The notes below the pieces were generated by a model. It did no database searches. It worked only from the letters and a program-made list of their open reading frames with translations, and had not been told where the DNA came from. DNA of 64,000 bases. Origin: Marinomonas sp. UCMA 3892 (GTDB lineage Bacteria > Pseudomonadota > Gammaproteobacteria > Pseudomonadales > Marinomonadaceae). Each line of letters begins with the position of its first letter. The stretch's first letter is position 1. The DNA lies in the NCBI RefSeq assembly GCF_012726345.1, contig NZ_PTXN01000008.1, positions 62,001 to 126,000 on the forward strand, given 5' to 3'. A program made the translations under genes and the position numbers. This document shows positions 8,242-17,168 of the stretch, piece after piece.

Positions 8242-9327
8242 ATGGCAATTCAGACCCACTTCAATAATTTTGATAAAGCTATTTACTTAACTGGACAGTC
8301 ACCAGGTTATAAGAATGCAAAAGAGAAAGACGATAGTATTCTTAATGATTTGAAAACGCGCTTTAAAGAGGAAGGTTATCCAGTAGTTGATACCTTCTTA
8401 CAGGGGTCATTTTCAGTTAACACTGCAATTAATAACCTCGACGGAGACTATGACATTGATCGTGCATTGGTCATTGATGAAGGCTCCGCGCCTGAGGATC
8501 CTGTCAAGTTGAAAGGCGTTGCGCTTGAGGTTCTGACGAAGAGGAGTTTTAAAAATCCAAAAGTTAAGAAGCCATGTGTTACAGCGGACTACTTGAGTAT
8601 CAATCTTCACATTGACTATACAATTTACACTCGTGACTCCAGTGGAAATTATAAATTAGCAGTAGGCAAACTTGGCTCGTCAGTTGAAAATAAGGAGTGG
8701 TCACCAACAGATCCTAAAGGTTTGATGGATTGGATCAATGATACCTCTAACTATGGCCAAAGTGCTCTCAATAAGAGAAAGCAGTACAAGCGACTGGTTC
8801 GATACATGAAACGCTGGAGGGATGTCAATTTCAACGAACAATCTCGGAAAAAGCTTTTCTCAATCGGTTTGACAATCATGATTAAAGAACAGTATCAGCC
8901 TGATTACTTCTCAGATGTTGAAGATGACTTAGTAGTGCTTGAAAAGGTTGTACGTAAAATGCTGAATGCGGGATATATAAAATTAGCAGGTTCAATTGAT
9001 CAGCCATTATATAGAGTATCAGTAAACTTGCCTAAATCACCGTACAGAAATGTCTTTCAGCATAAAGTAGGAAATCAGTCATGGTCGGGTAGTGATACCA
9101 ACATCGGTACATTGTTTAGAAACAAACTTACAAATCTGTTGAGGAAGCTTGAAGAAGCTAACAATGAAACAGATGAGATCAAACAATGCGAAATTCTGAA
9201 TAAGGTCTTCGGTGATGACTTTAAAATCCCTAACTCTTCTGGCAACAAAGGAACTGGGTCTGTAGCAGGTTTAGCCGCCGCATATTTCCCTACAGCTGGC
9301 GCTTCAGGGACTTCTCAAGGTGCATAA
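8242..9327 (+). CDS. CBASS cyclic oligonucleotide synthase (CD-NTase)
   Basis: A 361-residue nucleotidyltransferase of the cGAS/DncV-like superfamily. The active-site signature is complete: GS at residues 55-56, the DxD pair at 71-73 (DYDID), and the third acidic residue D125 in NLHIDYTIY. On phage infection such enzymes make a cyclic di- or trinucleotide that activates the operon's effector. The C-terminus is a flexible Gly/Ser/Ala-rich tail ending in QGA; in type II CBASS, the CD-NTase is conjugated through its terminal residue by the Cap2 E1/E2 enzyme, which is encoded next. The next gene overlaps it by 8 bp. The clade and the nucleotide product cannot be told by eye. Confidence 0.93.
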   Translation: MAIQTHFNNFDKAIYLTGQSPGYKNAKEKDDSILNDLKTRFKEEGYPVVDTFLQGSFSVNTAINNLDGDYDIDRALVIDEGSAPEDPVKLKGVALEVLTKRSFKNPKVKKPCVTADYLSINLHIDYTIYTRDSSGNYKLAVGKLGSSVENKEWSPTDPKGLMDWINDTSNYGQSALNKRKQYKRLVRYMKRWRDVNFNEQSRKKLFSIGLTIMIKEQYQPDYFSDVEDDLVVLEKVVRKMLNAGYIKLAGSIDQPLYRVSVNLPKSPYRNVFQHKVGNQSWSGSDTNIGTLFRNKLTNLLRKLEEANNETDEIKQCEILNKVFGDDFKIPNSSGNKGTGSVAGLAAAYFPTAGASGTSQGA

Positions 9328-11542
9328 GTTCGATTATTCAAAAATTTATGAGTACTTTCTGGACTCCGAATATGATGTTGAGCCATGTGAGTTTAAGGGG
9401 CTTGATTTCCTTCGTGTATCTTTCGAAGTCAACGGGATTGTAGTCAGCCTTTTGCATCGCTGTATAGCAGAGATTACATCTCTGCCACATTTCTTTTTGG
9501 AGAATTATGAAAAATCTGGGCGACTAGCCCACGTGTTACTCTCTAGAGATCCCGATTTGAAAGGCTTAGGATCCATATGTGTCAATAATTTGGATTCGGT
9601 TTCCATTAACTACGAGTGCCCTGAGTTGGCTTTTGGGGAATCAATCCGACGACATCAGGATCTTTTAACGAAGCTTTTGACAGACTCTGAATTCAACGAA
9701 AGCGAGCTTTTGAGAGAGTTTTCAACGAACTGGCAAAATACATGGCTCAGTGAGCAGTCAACAAAAGTCGAATCCTTAATATGTGCTTGTTATTTGAAGG
9801 ATTTCGACATTTTGGAAATCTTTCGACCACTGGCTGGTGCTAATGTCAATCCTCTGGGGCAGTCATATGTGGCGGTATCGAGGCAATACTTAAATTTGAA
9901 TATTTCAAATTATTTATCTTTGCCGGTCCGTTCTAAAGCTTCTGAATATATTTCTGCATTTTATATGTCAGTTAAGCAAGTTAGTTTAGTTTTTCCAAGC
10001 AGTGAAATTGAATTAAAGCACTGGATTTGTGAGGTTTTCGAACTGCTTGATAGTGATGCACGATCAGAGATCGAAAGTATCCTAAAGTCTCGTCGTTCTA
10101 AGGAATTCTGGGGCGTATTTGGTATTGAAACACCTTCAGGAGTTTCTTCTTTTGGGATTCGGTTTTGTTGTAATTCCAAAAAATCATTTCCTGATAACTT
10201 TGAAAAGCTGGCTAACTGGAGTGTTGAGCCGATTTCTCTAACAATGTTGAATAAAGAAGAGCTTTTATTTCGAGGAGGAGCAGATAATACACTTTCGAGA
10301 AAGAAAGTTTTACTTGTTGGTGGTGGCTCCGTTGGCAGTGAAGTCGCAGATAAACTGGGTGCTGCTGGGGTTGGCTTTTTATCTATAGTTGACCCTGATT
10401 ACTATTCCCCATCTAACATATATAGGCATTTCTTGGATTCTCGGTGGCTGTTTGAGCATAAGTCCTTAGCCGTTTCTTATCAGCTAATGTCCAAGTACCC
10501 ATGGCTAGAGGCTAGAGGTTATGGACAGTCTCTTCTGAACCTTAGAGATCAAGAAATTTTGAGAGAGTTTGATCTTGTTATCGCAGCAATTGGTTCCCCT
10601 ACACAAGAACGAATTTTTCAAGATTATGTCGTTCAAAATAATATTAATACCTCTGTTATTTATACGTGGCTGGAGGGATATGGTATTGGTGGTCATGCAG
10701 TGCTTGATGTTCCGGGAAGTAAAGGTTGTCTGAAGTGTGCTTATGTTGACCCAGAGAGCGGTCGTAGGGGATTAGCATCTAATCTGAATTTTCTCGTATC
10801 TGATCAAGACGTAGTTAAAAACTTTGCAGGTTGTGGAGAGATGTTTATTCCATATGGGCACCTTAGTTCAAGTCAGACGGCATTGGTTGCTACAGATCTT
10901 GCCCTAAAGTACTTGAGAGGAAAGCAAACTGAATCAGCGAAGGTGAGTTGGAAAGGAGATGACGATGATGCGATAGATCAAGACTTGAAACTGAGCCGTC
11001 GTTACTCCTCATTTGATAAAAACCTGAAGATTCAATCACTATGTCACCCAATGTGTGATGTCTGTTCGGATCAAAGGTATGTTGTATATGGAAACCATGA
11101 TCTTAAGCTTCGAATTCCTGCTTCAGTAGTTGAGGAATTAACATCATATCGGCAGGATAGTTCTGATGATGTTGAATCGGCAGGACTGTTGGTTGGCTAT
11201 GGAAATGACAGCATTTACACTCTGTATGAAATTACCTATCCACAAGAATCGGATATTCGGGATCGGGCATATTTTAAGCTTGATCCTACTTCCCACCAAA
11301 AAATTATTGATGAATGTTTTTCTTGCTCTGATGGTTTATTGGGATATATAGGGACTTGGCATACACATCCTCAAGCTGTTCCATCGCCATCCAATTTGGA
11401 TTTAAAAGACTGGCTAGCGCATGAGTCTGAAAATCAAGATAGGCAATTGTTTTTTATTATAGTTGGAAAAGATGAAGTAAAAGTTTTTGGGCTCATTGAT
11501 AGAGAGCCTATTGAGTTCGCTGTTCTAGGGGAAGACTGCTAA
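9320..11542 (+). CDS. CBASS E2-E1-JAB fusion protein (Cap2-Cap3 in one chain)
   Basis: A 740-residue protein joining three ubiquitin-pathway-like modules. Residues about 1-160 look E2-like, with a candidate catalytic Cys87 in GSICVN. Residues about 320-590 are a ThiF/E1 domain: GGGSVG at 334-339, acidic residue D358, metal-type cysteines C470/C473 and C575/C579/C582, and a candidate E1 cysteine C505 in FAGCG. Residues about 595-735 are a JAB/MPN peptidase with an intact JAMM motif (H681, H683, S691, D694; Glu619 as likely base). In described type II CBASS, Cap2 (E2-E1) charges the CD-NTase and Cap3 (JAB) removes it, usually as separate proteins. Start is set by the 8-bp overlap with the synthase gene. 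Confidence 0.9.
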   Translation: MHKFDYSKIYEYFLDSEYDVEPCEFKGLDFLRVSFEVNGIVVSLLHRCIAEITSLPHFFLENYEKSGRLAHVLLSRDPDLKGLGSICVNNLDSVSINYECPELAFGESIRRHQDLLTKLLTDSEFNESELLREFSTNWQNTWLSEQSTKVESLICACYLKDFDILEIFRPLAGANVNPLGQSYVAVSRQYLNLNISNYLSLPVRSKASEYISAFYMSVKQVSLVFPSSEIELKHWICEVFELLDSDARSEIESILKSRRSKEFWGVFGIETPSGVSSFGIRFCCNSKKSFPDNFEKLANWSVEPISLTMLNKEELLFRGGADNTLSRKKVLLVGGGSVGSEVADKLGAAGVGFLSIVDPDYYSPSNIYRHFLDSRWLFEHKSLAVSYQLMSKYPWLEARGYGQSLLNLRDQEILREFDLVIAAIGSPTQERIFQDYVVQNNINTSVIYTWLEGYGIGGHAVLDVPGSKGCLKCAYVDPESGRRGLASNLNFLVSDQDVVKNFAGCGEMFIPYGHLSSSQTALVATDLALKYLRGKQTESAKVSWKGDDDDAIDQDLKLSRRYSSFDKNLKIQSLCHPMCDVCSDQRYVVYGNHDLKLRIPASVVEELTSYRQDSSDDVESAGLLVGYGNDSIYTLYEITYPQESDIRDRAYFKLDPTSHQKIIDECFSCSDGLLGYIGTWHTHPQAVPSPSNLDLKDWLAHESENQDRQLFFIIVGKDEVKVFGLIDREPIEFAVLGEDC

Positions 11543-12600
11543 TGTGGGAGAGGTTTAAATGGCTTTGGGTTACGGCTTGGCGACTCAAGAAGTCTCCGTA
11601 CCCTAAAATTTCTATTGGGGCAAAGCTTTGTTTATGGCCTTTTTCGTTATCAATAATCTATTCTGCAATTGATGTAACGGTTAGCTTTAGATCTGAATCC
11701 CCCGTTGACTCTATTAGTGCTAGCCTTGTAGATACATCTCAGCCACTTTGGTTTTCTATATTTTTGATGGTTGTTGGGGCTTATATAATTCATTCAGACT
11801 TGAAGTCTAAGGTTCGACATACTTCTAGAATTCTAATTTCTTCTATGCCTGGAATGTCGAGAGAGTTTCCGGATGCGATTCTCGATCGGGCTGAGAAAGA
11901 GTTTTGCCGTGAGGCTGCTATTTTGGGTCAAGCTGTTGTAGGGAATGATGAGAATATTGAACGGCAGGTTCAGTTTTACAACTCTGAGCTATTGGTGGAT
12001 ATATTAAACCGTTTCATTGTTCATGATGACTGTAAACGGTTGTACTTTGGTGGTTTGGCTAGGGTTCCATTTTTAGTCGCATATGGGTATATGCTGAAAA
12101 ATTTGAGATGTTCGGTTGTTTATTTCGACAAGTTTCATCGAGATGGATCATGGAAGTTGTTGGGTGACGAGGACATGGAAATTGGTTTGTCTTCGCATCG
12201 AACAGAGGATATTAGCCCAAGCCAATCTGGAGATGTGGGGCTGGCTATAGGTTTTACTACTCCGATAAGCCAAGATCAGTTGCCAGAAGAATTAAGTGTA
12301 AATACTTTAATAATATCCTCAAATCAAAACGCTGAAAGAAATTTGGTTAAGAATCAAGAAAACCTTAATAGAATTTCAGCTGAAATTTGTAAGGTCATTG
12401 ATGAGCTTTCAGGAAAGATAGGGTGTAAGAAAATTCATCTGTTTTTATCAGTGCAATCAACATTAGCTATTGATATTGGTAGGAGATACCAAGAAGGTAT
12501 TCACAAGAACTGGGTTATCTATAATTTCTCTCCTGAGACTAACTCGTACATATGGAGTTTGGAGCTTTCAAAATCAGGCGCAAAGTATGCTGCATATTAG
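11542..12600 (+). CDS. CBASS effector: two transmembrane helices plus SAVED domain
   Basis: A 352-residue protein. Two hydrophobic helices lie at about residues 24-42 and 69-86. The remainder, from about 130, matches the SAVED cyclic-nucleotide sensor: CKRLYFGGLARVPFLVAYGY, then VVYFDKFHRDGSWKLL, GLAIGFTTPIS and the closing IHLFLSVQSTLAIDIGRRYQ. SAVED domains bind cyclic oligonucleotides made by CD-NTases; with a TM module the predicted outcome is membrane disruption and abortive infection (the Cap14-type architecture). The ATG overlaps the stop of the fusion gene (TAATG), so translation is coupled. A hairpin terminator follows 19 bp after the stop. Confidence 0.9.
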   Translation: MWERFKWLWVTAWRLKKSPYPKISIGAKLCLWPFSLSIIYSAIDVTVSFRSESPVDSISASLVDTSQPLWFSIFLMVVGAYIIHSDLKSKVRHTSRILISSMPGMSREFPDAILDRAEKEFCREAAILGQAVVGNDENIERQVQFYNSELLVDILNRFIVHDDCKRLYFGGLARVPFLVAYGYMLKNLRCSVVYFDKFHRDGSWKLLGDEDMEIGLSSHRTEDISPSQSGDVGLAIGFTTPISQDQLPEELSVNTLIISSNQNAERNLVKNQENLNRISAEICKVIDELSGKIGCKKIHLFLSVQSTLAIDIGRRYQEGIHKNWVIYNFSPETNSYIWSLELSKSGAKYAAY

Positions 12601-12618
12601 CCGATTTTTCAGTTTTTT

Positions 12619-12666
12619 GGGGCAGATGTAAATTTAGCCTACTTTTCACCTGCCCCGAGTTTTTTC
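12619..12666 (+). terminator. Terminator of the CBASS operon
   Basis: A perfect 7-bp GC-rich stem (12619-12625 with 12650-12656), with a further paired base and a long loop, followed by a T6 run. It closes the three-gene operon. Confidence 0.7.
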
Positions 12667-12694
12667 GAGTACTGACCTTACTAGTACTTCCTAG

Positions 12695-12981
12695 ACACCA
12701 ATCACTAACCTTCAATTTTCTTACTCTGATCTCGTACTTGGTGGAGATTCAGAAACAACTGAAGATTTAAGAGGTAGGGCAGAGCTAATGATTAAGGCTA
12801 GAAATTTGATTGAAGAAGCTGATGGTGGACTTGTGAGTAACGAAGTGGGGAAGCCTCCTGCTACATTTAAGGTACCATCAACTATTTACTAATGGAGCAA
12901 CTTGATGATTTAGTGCTTGAGAATATTGTTAAATTTCGCAAAGATTCAGAAGAGGCAGAGATTCATATCGATGATCTCTGA
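12695..12981 (+). pseudogene. Unrecognised gene debris or two tiny coupled ORFs
   Basis: After the CBASS terminator there is an open frame from 12695 to the stop at 12890-12892 (65 codons; first ATG at 12788, giving 34 residues with LRGRAELMIKARNLIEEAD just before and around it). Its stop overlaps ATG 12892 of a second frame, 29 codons ending at 12981 (MEQLDDLVLENIVKFRKDSE). The amino-acid composition looks protein-like and the TAATG overlap is what real gene pairs show, but neither piece is long enough to recognise. It is most likely the remnant of an accessory gene next to the defence operon. Confidence 0.35.
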
Positions 12982-13112
12982 AATTTTTTAAGGCTTCAGC
13001 AGTTATTGTCATTAAAAGGTGTCTACTGAACTAGTGGCTATTCACCCTACTTTTTACCTTAGGTCTGTTTGTAGTTACATAGTGAATTTAGGCAAAGCGT
13101 TATGAGGTTGCA

Positions 13113-13538
13113 ATGGATTTATCTTATGAATTAGTGGAATGCCCAAAGTGTAAGGATCTTATTAGACCATTCAGGCTAAAAATGCATTTAAAGAAGGTTC
13201 ATACTCCTGAAGCTGAGGCTAAGAGAATAAAAGCCGCAGCGGAACTGCGGAAAGCAGAAATAGAGTTTAACGCTATTGTATCTTGCTCAATTTGCAAGTG
13301 CTCAGTAAAAAGAAAAAACCTTACTAGACATCTCAAAAATGTTCATGGCTGTGACATGAGTATAGTTGTTTCAGTTAAAGAGCCTGCAAAAAATAAATTT
13401 AATAGCGTAAGAGAGCGGAAGGCCTTCTGGAAAAAGATGCTAGGGCCTGATACTGATGATGAGCCACAAGGTTTGTTTGAAAAAAAGCTAGTTTTGAATG
13501 GAGGGGCATATGGTCTTGGGCGAAGCAGAAAGCATTAG
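13113..13538 (+). CDS. Small protein with two C2H2 zinc fingers
   Basis: A 141-residue basic protein with two zinc-finger motifs of identical spacing, C-x2-C-x11-H-x4-H: C10/C13/H25/H30 (CPKCK...HLKKVH) and C58/C61/H73/H78 (CSICK...HLKNVH). They are separated by an Ala/Lys/Glu-rich helix (about 32-52), and the C-terminus is basic (GLGRSRKH). C2H2 pairs are uncommon in bacteria, where the known Ros/MucR regulators carry a single finger with different spacing. A nucleic-acid-binding role is likely. The gene stands alone downstream of the CBASS operon, in an AT-rich accessory patch, with no visible partner. No family name can be given. Confidence 0.7.
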   Translation: MDLSYELVECPKCKDLIRPFRLKMHLKKVHTPEAEAKRIKAAAELRKAEIEFNAIVSCSICKCSVKRKNLTRHLKNVHGCDMSIVVSVKEPAKNKFNSVRERKAFWKKMLGPDTDDEPQGLFEKKLVLNGGAYGLGRSRKH

Positions 13539-13837
13539 AAACAGAATTTATATATAACAAGGTGCAGAACAAATCTGTTTAGTAGCTCGTAGAACCTTCA
13601 TTAAGGTGCTAAAAGGGAATTGCTATAGGTGTTAAGAATACCCTATTTTGGTGTGTTTCAGAGCCAAAAAGTTAAGGGGTTGATTACATTTTATGGTATT
13701 TAGTATGTTTTTCGATCAATAAGGGCTTTTTGAGCAAAAGTTAATGAATCAATTCTATTTTTTGCCAAAATTATGAACACAACTATGCTGCCTGCATCGT
13801 CAAAAAATTAACACTACAATTTCATGGAGCCATAAAA
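13539..13837. other. AT-rich spacer with no gene seen
   Basis: About 300 bp between the zinc-finger gene and the gntP terminator. It has scattered A/T runs and stop codons in all frames; no hairpin, repeat or coding frame was recognised. Confidence 0.5.
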
Positions 13838-13867
13838 AAAGGGCCGACATTTCATTGTCGGCCCTTT
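13838..13867 (-). terminator. Terminator of the tetronate operon
   Basis: A 12-bp perfect inverted repeat (13838-13849 with 13856-13867; GC-rich 9-bp core) with a 6-nt loop. On the minus strand it is followed by a T7 run, 23 bp beyond the permease stop. Confidence 0.9.
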
Positions 13868-13889
13868 GATGCTTATTTAATTATATCTA

Positions 13890-15374
13890 TTAAGCTGTTT
13901 TGATTTGTGACTTGCTTTGGCTTTTCACAAACAAGATACAGCCAGCTAATACGAGTAACGGTAGTACAGGATCGTAGATGCTTCCTAGACTGCCGAATAT
14001 TAGGTTCAAGATCATGATAAGTGATCCGCCAATAGCCCAAGCTATCGTTGTTGGAACAGTCCAGATTACCAATTGCTTTTTCACTTCAGTAACGCCCATC
14101 AAACGGTTAACAATGTGGAATAGGCTGTCATTAAAGTAACCAGCGAACAAACTCCCCATAGTTGCGGCAGACGCAGCAAACAGCATGTTAACGCCTTGCA
14201 TTTCTGCTAGTACTGGCGCTGAGATAGAGGCTGCAGTGATCATTGAAACTGTGCCGCTTCCTTGGATGATTCTAACTAAGGTCGCAATAATGAACGGGAT
14301 CATGATTGGCGATATAGAAAGAGCAACAATTTGGTTAGCAATTTCTGCACCTGCGCCAGATTCACGTAATACGCTGCCTAATGCACCACCTGCGCCTGTT
14401 ACCAAAAGAATGATGCCACAAGTAGATATGCCTTCTTCTAGTTTCCGGGTTGTTGTCTCTTTATCCAAATAAGGCGTTAGCGTATACACAGCAAGTAATG
14501 TACTGATTGAAAGCGCAATAATAGGATTACCAAGGAAGTTAAAAGCAACACCAACGATGCTAGTAGATAAGCCTTCCATACCAAATTGTTTCTCGGCAAG
14601 ACTCATAAGCGACTTAATCAAAATTAGGACGATTGGAACCACAATCGGCATGATTGATTTAATCAGCGAAGGAAGTTCTTTAGACTCCTTAGAAGCCATG
14701 TAATCATCATGGATTTTCTTAAGATCGTCATCAGCGGCTAAAGTTGGTGAAACTGAAAATTCAGGGAAGTGCTTTTCCAACCAGCGAGCATACAAAACAA
14801 TACCGTATACACAAGGAATGGCGATTAACAGACCAAAACCAAGCATAGAGGCCAAGTCAACATTAAAGATACTTGCTACACCCAATGGACCAGGTGTTGG
14901 TGGAATACAGTGATGGGCTACAACCAAACCACCAGCAAGCGCTACTGTTAAGGTTAAGATAGAGCGATTGGATTTTTTTGCTAAAGACTTAGCAATCGGA
15001 TACAAAATTATCAGTGCGCTGTCCACAAAAACAGGAATACTGACGATGTAGCCTGTAATAGCTAAAGCCATTTCCTCTTTTTTCTTCCCTAGCCACTTGA
15101 TGAAGTGATAAGCAATTGATTCGCCAGCACCAGAGGTTTCTAAAATTGCCCCCATCATGACGCCTAAACCGATAACAATACCGATACCGCCTAATGTTCC
15201 ACCAAATCCTTTGCTAATGGCTGACATGGTTTCATCAACACTCAACCCACCGATTAAACCGGCAATGCATGCTGCAATTAGCATGGCAATTAACACGTGA
15301 ACTCTTGTTCTTAATACTAAAAATATTAAAACGAATACAGCTATTATTAAGCCGATTACAGATATAGGTAGCAT
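13890..15374 (-). CDS. GntP family permease (tetronate/gluconate-type H+ symporter)
   Basis: A 494-residue integral membrane protein with about 12-14 hydrophobic segments and GntP-family blocks such as GLVVAHHCIPPTPGPL and GSGTVSMITAASIS. It is slightly longer than the usual 440-450 residues, because of a hydrophilic central loop near residues 205-240. GntP members import gluconate and related sugar acids with protons. As the last gene of the denD-otnICK-ltnD operon, its substrate is most likely D-erythronate and/or L-threonate rather than gluconate; this is inferred from context. Confidence 0.9.
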   Translation of the reverse strand: MLPISVIGLIIAVFVLIFLVLRTRVHVLIAMLIAACIAGLIGGLSVDETMSAISKGFGGTLGGIGIVIGLGVMMGAILETSGAGESIAYHFIKWLGKKKEEMALAITGYIVSIPVFVDSALIILYPIAKSLAKKSNRSILTLTVALAGGLVVAHHCIPPTPGPLGVASIFNVDLASMLGFGLLIAIPCVYGIVLYARWLEKHFPEFSVSPTLAADDDLKKIHDDYMASKESKELPSLIKSIMPIVVPIVLILIKSLMSLAEKQFGMEGLSTSIVGVAFNFLGNPIIALSISTLLAVYTLTPYLDKETTTRKLEEGISTCGIILLVTGAGGALGSVLRESGAGAEIANQIVALSISPIMIPFIIATLVRIIQGSGTVSMITAASISAPVLAEMQGVNMLFAASAATMGSLFAGYFNDSLFHIVNRLMGVTEVKKQLVIWTVPTTIAWAIGGSLIMILNLIFGSLGSIYDPVLPLLVLAGCILFVKSQSKSQIKTA

Positions 15375-15410
15375 GTTTTTATTTCCTTTATTTTTATTAG
15401 AGATTATTTT

Positions 15411-16358
15411 TTATTTTACTGATTCTACATATTCACTAAATATCGAATTGAAGTTGCTATCTTTTATAAAGCCTAGTGATAGCTCTTTTTCGTTATTAAT
15501 GGATTTTGGCCAGCTTGAAACGATTTTTTCGATCTTTGAGTCTTTTTCATAGGAAATAAAATCAAGATAAGACTCATCATATTCGCTGGAAAGGCATTCA
15601 ATCATTTCTTTTGGAGATGTTTGTAAGCCCGGTAGGTTAATGGTTCTAAATCCCTCTAAACTATCTGTATTGATCTGACTGGCGTGAACAATATTTTTAA
15701 TGACAGTGTTTGGGCTGGATACCCACAGGGGTAGATTTAGATCGACTGGGCAGTTGGTTTTCTCATGCTTTAAGGGTTCGCGAATGATGCCACTAACAAA
15801 AGAAGATGCCGCTTTATTCGGTGTTCCTGGGCGTATGCAAATGGTAGGTAAGCGCACAGATACAGCATCAACAAAGCCTTTTCGCGTATAGTCATTCACT
15901 AATAATTCACAGATGGCTTTTTGAGTGCCATAAGATGAACTAGGTTGCATTGCTGTCATGTAATCGATTTTTTCTGGTAGTTGTCCGCCGAATACAGCAA
16001 GAGAACTTGAAAAAACAAAGCGAATATTGGTGTTGGCTTCGCGGCAACGATCCAATAAAAGTTGGGTCGCTTTTAAATTAACCAACATACCAAGTTCAAA
16101 ATCTTCTTCCGCATGACTTGATACGATTGCCGCAAGATGAAAAACATGAGTTGTTTCTTTATCAATGATATTTTTAACTTCTTCTGCAACGGTAATGTCA
16201 GCAATAATAGATTGGATTTTGTTACTTGTTATCAAATCTGGATTTAATGAAACTCTATCAACAATTTTAATACTGTTTATTGTAGGGAAGTTTTCCAATA
16301 AATTTTTTAATAGTTCAGTGCCTAAAAAACCAGCTCCGCCAGTAATGACAATATTCAT
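15411..16358 (-). CDS. denD: D-erythronate dehydrogenase
   Basis: A 315-residue extended short-chain dehydrogenase with the Rossmann motif GGAGFLG at residues 7-13, the SSS segment FVFSSSLAVFGG and the YxxxK pair (SSYGTQKAICE). In characterised tetronate pathways DenD oxidises D-erythronate to 2-oxo-tetronate using NAD+. The assignment to DenD rather than another nucleotide-sugar epimerase rests on its place between otnI and a GntP permease. It is 33 bp downstream of otnI and 36 bp upstream of the permease in the same operon. Confidence 0.85.
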   Translation of the reverse strand: MNIVITGGAGFLGTELLKNLLENFPTINSIKIVDRVSLNPDLITSNKIQSIIADITVAEEVKNIIDKETTHVFHLAAIVSSHAEEDFELGMLVNLKATQLLLDRCREANTNIRFVFSSSLAVFGGQLPEKIDYMTAMQPSSSYGTQKAICELLVNDYTRKGFVDAVSVRLPTICIRPGTPNKAASSFVSGIIREPLKHEKTNCPVDLNLPLWVSSPNTVIKNIVHASQINTDSLEGFRTINLPGLQTSPKEMIECLSSEYDESYLDFISYEKDSKIEKIVSSWPKSINNEKELSLGFIKDSNFNSIFSEYVESVK

Positions 16359-16391
16359 GTTTTTATCCTTATACTTTTTATTTTGACTTTT

Positions 16392-17168
16392 TTATAAATA
16401 AGGTTGGACCCAAGCTAAGCCACTTTCTGTGGTGTTTTTTGGATTATATTCACAGCCAATCCAGCCTTTATATCCAGACTCGTCCAATATGTTGAATAAA
16501 TGCGGATAGTTGATTTCACCTTCAGATGGTTCATGTCTTTTAGGGACAGAAGCAATTTGAATATGACCGGTGACATCGGCAAGATCTTGAATTAGACGGG
16601 TTAGATCACCATCCATAATTTGAGCATGATAGATGTCGAGCTGTAGTTTGACGTTTGGTCGATCTACTTGTCTTATTAGCTCGGCAGCTTCTCTTTGATG
16701 GGCAATAAAATAGTTAGGAACATCGCGGCTATTCAGTGGCTCAATCATGAGCTCGATACCGTGCTTAGCAAATTCGTCTGCGGCAAAGCGAATGTTATTT
16801 ACGAATGTATTGATATGCTCTTCACGGGTGAAGTTTTGATCAACAATGCCAGACATCGCATGTACTTTCTTGCAGTTAAGCGCTTTTGCATAGATTAAAG
16901 CGGTTTCTACACTTTGCTGGAATTCTTTTTCACGACCTGGAATAGCCGCAAAGCCACGTTCACCTGCATCCCAGTTGCCAGGAGGCATGTTAAACAAAGC
17001 CTGTTCAAATCCATATTGCTCCAATTTAGACGCTAAAACATTGACGTCAAAAGCATAAGGAAATAGATATTCAACGGCTTTAAAGCCCGCATTGTGTGCT
17101 CGATCAAAGCGTTCTAAGAACGGCACATCGGTAAATAACATGGTTAGATTTGCTGCAAATTTAGCCAT
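16392..17168 (-). CDS. otnI: 2-oxo-tetronate isomerase
   Basis: A 258-residue TIM-barrel protein of the hydroxypyruvate isomerase/Xyl isomerase-like family, beginning MAKFAANLTMLFTDVPFLER. Metal-ligand residues are visible in IEPLNSRDVPNYF, LQLDIYHAQIMDG and GCEYNPK. In tetronate catabolism OtnI interconverts 2-oxo-tetronate and 3-oxo-tetronate, joining the D-erythronate branch to the kinase step. Its start overlaps the otnC stop by one base (16392-17168 against 17168-17800), so the genes are translationally coupled. Confidence 0.9.
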   Translation of the reverse strand: MAKFAANLTMLFTDVPFLERFDRAHNAGFKAVEYLFPYAFDVNVLASKLEQYGFEQALFNMPPGNWDAGERGFAAIPGREKEFQQSVETALIYAKALNCKKVHAMSGIVDQNFTREEHINTFVNNIRFAADEFAKHGIELMIEPLNSRDVPNYFIAHQREAAELIRQVDRPNVKLQLDIYHAQIMDGDLTRLIQDLADVTGHIQIASVPKRHEPSEGEINYPHLFNILDESGYKGWIGCEYNPKNTTESGLAWVQPYL

